Source of the DNA: Helochares maculicollis
Taxonomy: Eukaryota > Arthropoda > Insecta > Coleoptera > Hydrophilidae
Length of the DNA stretch: 64,000 bases
NCBI GenBank assembly: GCA_033557835.1
Contig: JAWQRO010000014.1
Location: forward strand, 27,425 to 91,424
Reading direction: 5' to 3'
Shown here: positions 59,201 to 64,000 of the stretch, one piece after another
Layout of the letters: the number at the start of each line of letters is the position of its first letter
Position numbering within the stretch: position 1 is the stretch's first letter
Notes under the pieces: model-generated
The model's database searches: none
Told to the model about the DNA's origin: nothing
What the model saw: the letters and a program-made list of their open reading frames with translations, nothing else
Position numbers and translations under genes: made by a program

Positions 59201-62200
59201 TATTTAAGCTGCCATAATGTTCAGGTAGATATACTGATACATTAAATATCTTTTTTTTAGCAGACAATAATTATTTTATCTGCTCAATTGTTATATTCAT
59301 GTAAAAACTAATTTTAATTGATTCTCATTCTATAAATAACAATTGAAAATCGGTATACTATCAACACTTACTTGACTTTTTACATTTTGTTTAGTATCTA
59401 TAAAAAGTTAATTAAACAACAACATATACTATAGCAACACCGCTACATTAAAAGATGATTATCGCTCTGACTGTAAGTGTCTCTAGATCTTAACCAATCT
59501 TAACTATCAACCTAGTGAGGTTATATACTACATTATAAGTCATCTAGATTTTTTTACTTGGACAATATTCTATATCTGAAGTGTTTCACTGCTTTCACTC
59601 TGGCTGAAGAATCTAGAAATCCATTAATTCACAATAGCTGTTCAAGCACACTAAAAGTACGGATCATGGGGAAGGGGACCTGCTTATATTATAATTTATT
59701 ATACAATATTGAAAAATTAAGTACTTTTATTAGAACGATTTTTTTATAAATTATGTCACTGCTAAGAGATTAAGACAAAAGTAAAATTCAAACTTACTTA
59801 CACAAAAATTCTTCGTAAAGGTAGTAAGTAAACCCCTAACATGACCAATGTTTTGTTTTGGTTGTAGCTTTAATGTATTTGTTAAATTTTAGGCTTTTTT
59901 TATATGTTTATCAACTCATTATTAAATCATGAATAGATTAATTAAGCTTTGTTGTAGCCATTAACAAATTATATGTAATTATATGCTTAGAAAATTTAAG
60001 CAAATCAAGACTTTTGTAATTGACTTTGTGTAGATTCAGCTCATGCACTGTTCGTAAGAGCCACTTACTTAGTCTGTCATCGCCTCATTTCGTCCTGGAA
60101 GACGGATCTTAATGTCTCATTAGCTGCCTTGGAGCTCCTCTCGGGGCTAGCCAGGATTCACATAAGAGAGCAAGGTAAGCGTTTTACCTTTCAAAGGTTA
60201 ATTTTTCTTGTTTAGACTTGCATGTCTATTAGCATAATATGTGCATGCTCTGTTTCATGCTACTTTATACCTACCGTGTACCTACAGCTAGAAAACTCTC
60301 AGGTACTTACATTTCAAATAAATATTGCCCAAATAAAAGTTACATGTTTGTGATAGTAAACAAATAAATAAAAACAATCAGAAGTATAAATGAAAAATAA
60401 TCCTGAAATCCAAGTATAAATTAATTGAACTTTGTTAGCAAAATAATTGTATACACTTTGCACTCTATATTTTTAGAGCCAAAGCCTCATTTTTTATAAT
60501 TACTATCTGTTATGCACAGATGCTCTTGAGTGTAAGAGAGCCGTCAAATGGGTCTGTGATTACATCGTCTACCAATGCTCTAGGCCTCCTCCAAGCCATT
60601 CCAAAGATTTGCATTCTACAATAGTGGCAGCATTTCAATGTTGCTCCGTTTGGCTCCTTGAACACCCTTATCTACTAAAAGACAAAGATTGTCTAACTAC
60701 AGTATTAGAAGTAGCTGAACTGGGAATTTCAGGGGCTAAATCAGTAGGAAAGCCAGGTGAAAAAACTAAAATGAAGGAGGAAAAAGAGCTGAAACCCGCA
60801 TCTATGCGAGTTCGTGACGCAGCTGAAAATCTTCTGACGTGCATCTTAGAGCAAGTTGGTTACTTCCCCAGCGAATGTGGCCCTGAGTCTTTATCATCTC
60901 TGCTCGAAGAATCAACATTGCTTCAGCAATGTAATTCATTTCCTTTTGATAACACCAACAGAGGGGCGGCTATCGAAAAATTCCGGTATTTCGTTTCGGA
61001 AGGTTCTATTATGATAGCACTTTTAGAAGAACCTTTGGGGAACGACCAAGATCCTCAGCCAACTGTCACTTTGCTAATAAGGGGACCATTTGGGCGGCAT
61101 GCTTGGACCATGCAGTTGAGGCATTTGCCAAGGCATAGATCTGGAACAAAATACCATGCCCCTAATTTGGGTCGACCAGTGGTGATGCATGATGCTCCAA
61201 TACGAGCTGAAGTTAAGCAGAAGTATTTTCCGGATAGTGTTGAAAGAGTACCACAATGCAAAGTGTAAGTTTTAAATTAGTTGAGTTTTTGCTTCCCCAT
61301 TTCTTGACCTTTATATTCATCCCTTATTCAGCAAATGCAACGCATAGTTCATTAACTGATTTATAGATTTTACTTTAGGCAAGATTTTAGTGCAGACTGG
61401 TATGAACAAATTTTTTTCTTACAATTGCAAGATTATTACAGTAAACTAAGGCTGAGGATGGTTTTCAATTTTTGTTAATTTAAAGTATAACACAATTGTA
61501 CTTGATTGTGTGATAAAATAAATACTGGACTTTGATGTCGCTTATTTAGCTATAAAAAATTGATAACTTGCAATGTAATGCATTCATTTCTTCTGATAGA
61601 GACACTTCAATCCCAAGCTTGGATTCCATCCTGGGTAAAGATGAAACCTTAGCTGAGGAAACGAGCAAATTATCTCAACTGTTAAACCGACAAGCTAGTG
61701 CTGAATCTGATTTAGCAGCAGCTCAGCTCCAAAGTCAATCCCAGGAATGTGCCCCACCTCCCGTCTGCCATGACTATCAAACTGCCAGGCTCTTCTTATC
61801 CCACTTTGGCCTGCTAAATTTAGATGAAGAAAATAAAGAAGGGGCTCCTAATTCAGGTCTGATTGCCCTTGATAGCAGCGCTAATGATTTTTGCAAAGAT
61901 CTTTGGACTCTAGATGCGATGAGTCCAAGAACTTGCGACACAGTCCATATTTTTTATGTCAAGTCTCAGCAGACATCTGCACAAGAAATTTTAGCCAATG
62001 CATCAAATGAGCCAAGTTTGTCTCCATTCTTTCTAGAATTTATTAGATCTTTAGGATGGCCGGTGAATGTTTTTAAGCACCCTGGTTGGACTGGAGATGT
62101 CGCTACTAGCTACAAAATTGAAGAGAATCCTCCGAGTGTTGATTCGAATAGTACTAAGTTCGACGGGCAGTCTCAAGTCTTATATTGGGCAGATGCTTGC

Positions 62201-63205
62201 TCTGAAATTGCCTTTGTGATACCTTCTCAACTCAAGTCTGTTGATCCTTCTTCAGGACAGAGCTCTTTCAATGCAAGCAGTCTTTCTTGTAAGTACATAT
62301 GTTTTTTTTTTAATTTAAAACTGCTTATAAAAATCTTAAACAATATTGATTTGATTGGTTGTTGTGAAGGAGGGTGATGAGAAAAGGGTTGCTATGTTAG
62401 TGGAAGAACTAACATTAAGAGTGGCATCAGTGTGTATATTTGGAGTGGTCACAGTGCTCAGAAATTGTATCACAATATTTTTTCAGCATGGTATGAACGT
62501 AGCTTATCTGAAAATGGAGGGCGTGATAAACGGGCACTCTCCTTAGACTTGGATAAGCAGCCAATTCCAGCTGCCAGACGCTCAGGTCCTAGATGCAGCT
62601 TACATCCTCATACCAATACAAAAATTATGGTGCTGTGGCTGGAAAATTTTGAGGACCATTTGAATATACCAATTGGTGAATTACTCGGTTGCATGAATAC
62701 TGGACTTGAAGCAGGGCCGCCGAGACCTTGTGATGTCTTAGTCATCGGATTGCATCTGATGGCATCTGGGTTGTTGAGGGTATATTTGCGAGGTCCTACA
62801 GGACGAGTGGGATTGGCTTCTCCTTTGATAGATGGAATGGTGGTGAGCAGGAGGGCTTTAGGGCCACTTGTAAGGCACACAGCTTTGAATATGGCTAGGC
62901 GACGACGTTTGGATTCCGACAGGTATTAAACATCATAACAAATAATTTATTTATTTGTGGTATTCAAAAAAAACCAGACATTATTCCATCATTTCAGAAG
63001 AGCATTTATGATTTTCTATACTTATTTTATTGCATTGCTAGCAAACAGTTATTTAAAGACAATTTTTAATAAATTTATTTATATTGTCAACAGTTTCCAA
63101 CCTCCCCATGTGCGAAGGCGCTTGAAAGTGCAGGAAATGGTACAGAAATATAAGAGGGAAATGACAAAACCTGAGTTGTTAACTTATTTATTTAGTAGTC
63201 CTTAA
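53202..63205 (+). CDS. RALGAPB: Ral GTPase-activating protein subunit beta
   Basis: Exons: 53202-53610, 54992-55390, 55486-55740, 55793-55960, 56478-56585, 56963-57091, 57268-57554, 57766-58255, 58623-58718, 60034-60174, 60520-61264, 61600-62288, 62487-62922 and 63094-63205. Together they give 1,487 residues (human 1,494), all in frame. It opens [19 protein letters not shown], with the family signature [16 protein letters not shown] soon after. Further anchors are [81 protein letters not shown] and a C-terminal [24 protein letters not shown] is the noncatalytic partner of RALGAPA1/A2. The complex switches off RalA/RalB in vesicle traffic and TORC1 signalling. The start is the conserved MYSEW. 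An AATAAA lies at 63396-63401. Confidence 0.95.
53611..54991 (+). other. RALGAPB intron 1 of the coding region
   Basis: A 1.4-kb phase-1 intron in AT-rich DNA. It contains a possible 27-nt microexon at 54266-54292. No transposon or nested gene was recognised. Confidence 0.5.
54266..54292 (+). CDS. RALGAPB: Candidate 27-nt microexon of RALGAPB
   Basis: Flanked by a pyrimidine-rich acceptor (TTTTGTTTCAAG) and a GTAATA donor, it is 27 nt with phase 1 on both sides. It would insert DWPFLYQDI between GE and GMDIINRQ. Its composition is GC-richer than the surrounding intron. Not needed for the conserved protein, so if real it is alternatively used. Confidence 0.4.
   Translation, partial: TGPSCIRI
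58719..60033 (+). other. RALGAPB intron 9
   Basis: A 1.3-kb AT-rich phase-1 intron. The open frames in it are short and unrecognised. Confidence 0.5.
61600..62922 (+). CDS. RALGAPB: RALGAPB C-terminal Rap/Ran-GAP-like domain exons
   Basis: Two exons (61600-62288 and 62487-62922) carry the GAP-like domain, about residues 1130-1430. Landmarks are [80 protein letters not shown] and [20 protein letters not shown]. In the second exon I placed the acceptor at 62486 (TTTTTTCAG); the frame remains open further upstream but does not join the previous exon in phase. The beta-subunit domain is thought to be structural rather than catalytic. Confidence 0.9.
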
Positions 63206-64000
63206 TTTATTACTATGATTTTTTAATCATTAATTTTGTAGCAGAGTATTTATTTTTGTAATAACAGGCAGTATTAACCCTGAGCACTTGTATATAATTC
63301 AATTTTATTTAATGATGAAATAATTATACATGATTTACAAATAATACTTTTAGTAAGTATATTTATGTTTATAATATATTGTTGTATACAAAAGTAATAA
63401 AAATTTGATTGACCATAAATAATAATAGTTATTGATCTAATCTAACAAACCCTTTTGAAAGTTTCTCCTTTATTTAAAATGTGTTATCCTCAATTTAGAC
63501 ACTGTTTGACTACATGGCTAACTTGATTAGGCATATGAGGCTAAGTAATATGCATTAGATATTAAACTTATATAAGAAATATCATTGACTAGTTTGACTG
63601 TTCAGCATGCTTTTTATGAACAGTTTGGATACAAGGACCCGCAATATTAAGTGGTTTTTTTATTAATGATATTTTGAATAAAAATTATTGATAGGCTGTA
63701 TTTAATATTGTAAAGACAAAGACAATATTGAATAAAAATAATAAAAAAAATGCTTTTAATGTACAGTTGGAGGGGACAAGTTGAAAGATAATAATAATGA
63801 AAGAAAGTATTAGCTGAACTATATAACAATTTGGAATGTGTTACAGACAGATAGATCATGGATGATTGAAATGAAATTATACAGTAATTAAATTCTTTAA
63901 TTTATAACGTATTTAAAACCAAATAGCGAAATGGAAATTTCTTTAAATGAAAGTGAGATAGAGGAAAACTTTAGTTCACATAAATATATATGTATATATA
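63206..64000. other. RALGAPB 3' UTR and flanking AT-rich DNA
   Basis: A polyadenylation signal AATAAA lies at 63396-63401. Beyond it I see only AT-rich sequence ending in a short TATA-type microsatellite. The minus-strand frame at 63647-63859 is not recognised. Confidence 0.5.

Noticed and set aside
62355..62486. Extension of the RALGAPB exon upstream of 62487
   Set aside because: The frame is open, but every AG upstream that I tested joins the previous exon out of phase or creates a stop; the TTTTTTCAG at 62478-62486 joins correctly.

Overview
The window looks like AT-rich nuclear DNA of an insect. The genes have short GT-AG exons and introns from about 52 nt to several kb. The proteins are metazoan. 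Arthropod-type transposon fossils (mariner, non-LTR retrotransposons) sit between and inside genes. The order of insect cannot be fixed from this sequence alone; a beetle-like or other non-dipteran insect is a guess. All exon joins below were made by hand from splice sites, reading phase and family knowledge. No alignment or transcript data were used.

Layout. Positions 1-8600 are intergenic, with a decayed non-LTR reverse transcriptase fragment (about 5430-6010) and a diverged tandem repeat whose hairpin survives in both copies (about 6740-7150). Then come four small housekeeping genes: Sec61 gamma (minus, 8868-9627), an NPC2/ML-domain secreted protein (plus, 11763-12365), the mitochondrial import protein Tom5 (minus, 12661-13899) and a PGRMC-type heme protein (plus, 14616-18160). 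Tom5 and PGRMC are head to head across a 716-bp GC-rich interval. NPC2 and Tom5 are tail to tail. An intronless F-box/FBA-domain gene lies on the minus strand at 22586-23527.

The centre (28653-50007, plus) is a complete CBP/p300 acetyltransferase gene (nejire orthologue). It has about 17 coding exons, about 2,400 residues, and TAZ1, KIX, bromodomain, RING/PHD, HAT, ZZ, TAZ2 and NCBD in the usual order. Its promoter carries a perfect CRE palindrome and its leader carries several small upstream ORFs. The N-terminal exons hold a cluster of frame-preserving splice choices. A SUMO-motif array precedes the bromodomain. Downstream on the same strand (53202-63205) is a complete RALGAPB orthologue (14 coding exons, 1,487 residues) with a possible 27-nt in-frame microexon.

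The genes do not form one pathway. CBP is a nuclear coactivator, RALGAPB is the regulatory half of the Ral GTPase-activating complex, Sec61 gamma and Tom5 are small membrane translocon subunits, PGRMC is a membrane heme protein, NPC2 is a sterol/lipid carrier, and the FBA gene is a probable SCF substrate receptor. I found no bacterial-style system, CRISPR array or new multi-gene system. The most interesting leads are regulatory and splicing features in CBP and RALGAPB.
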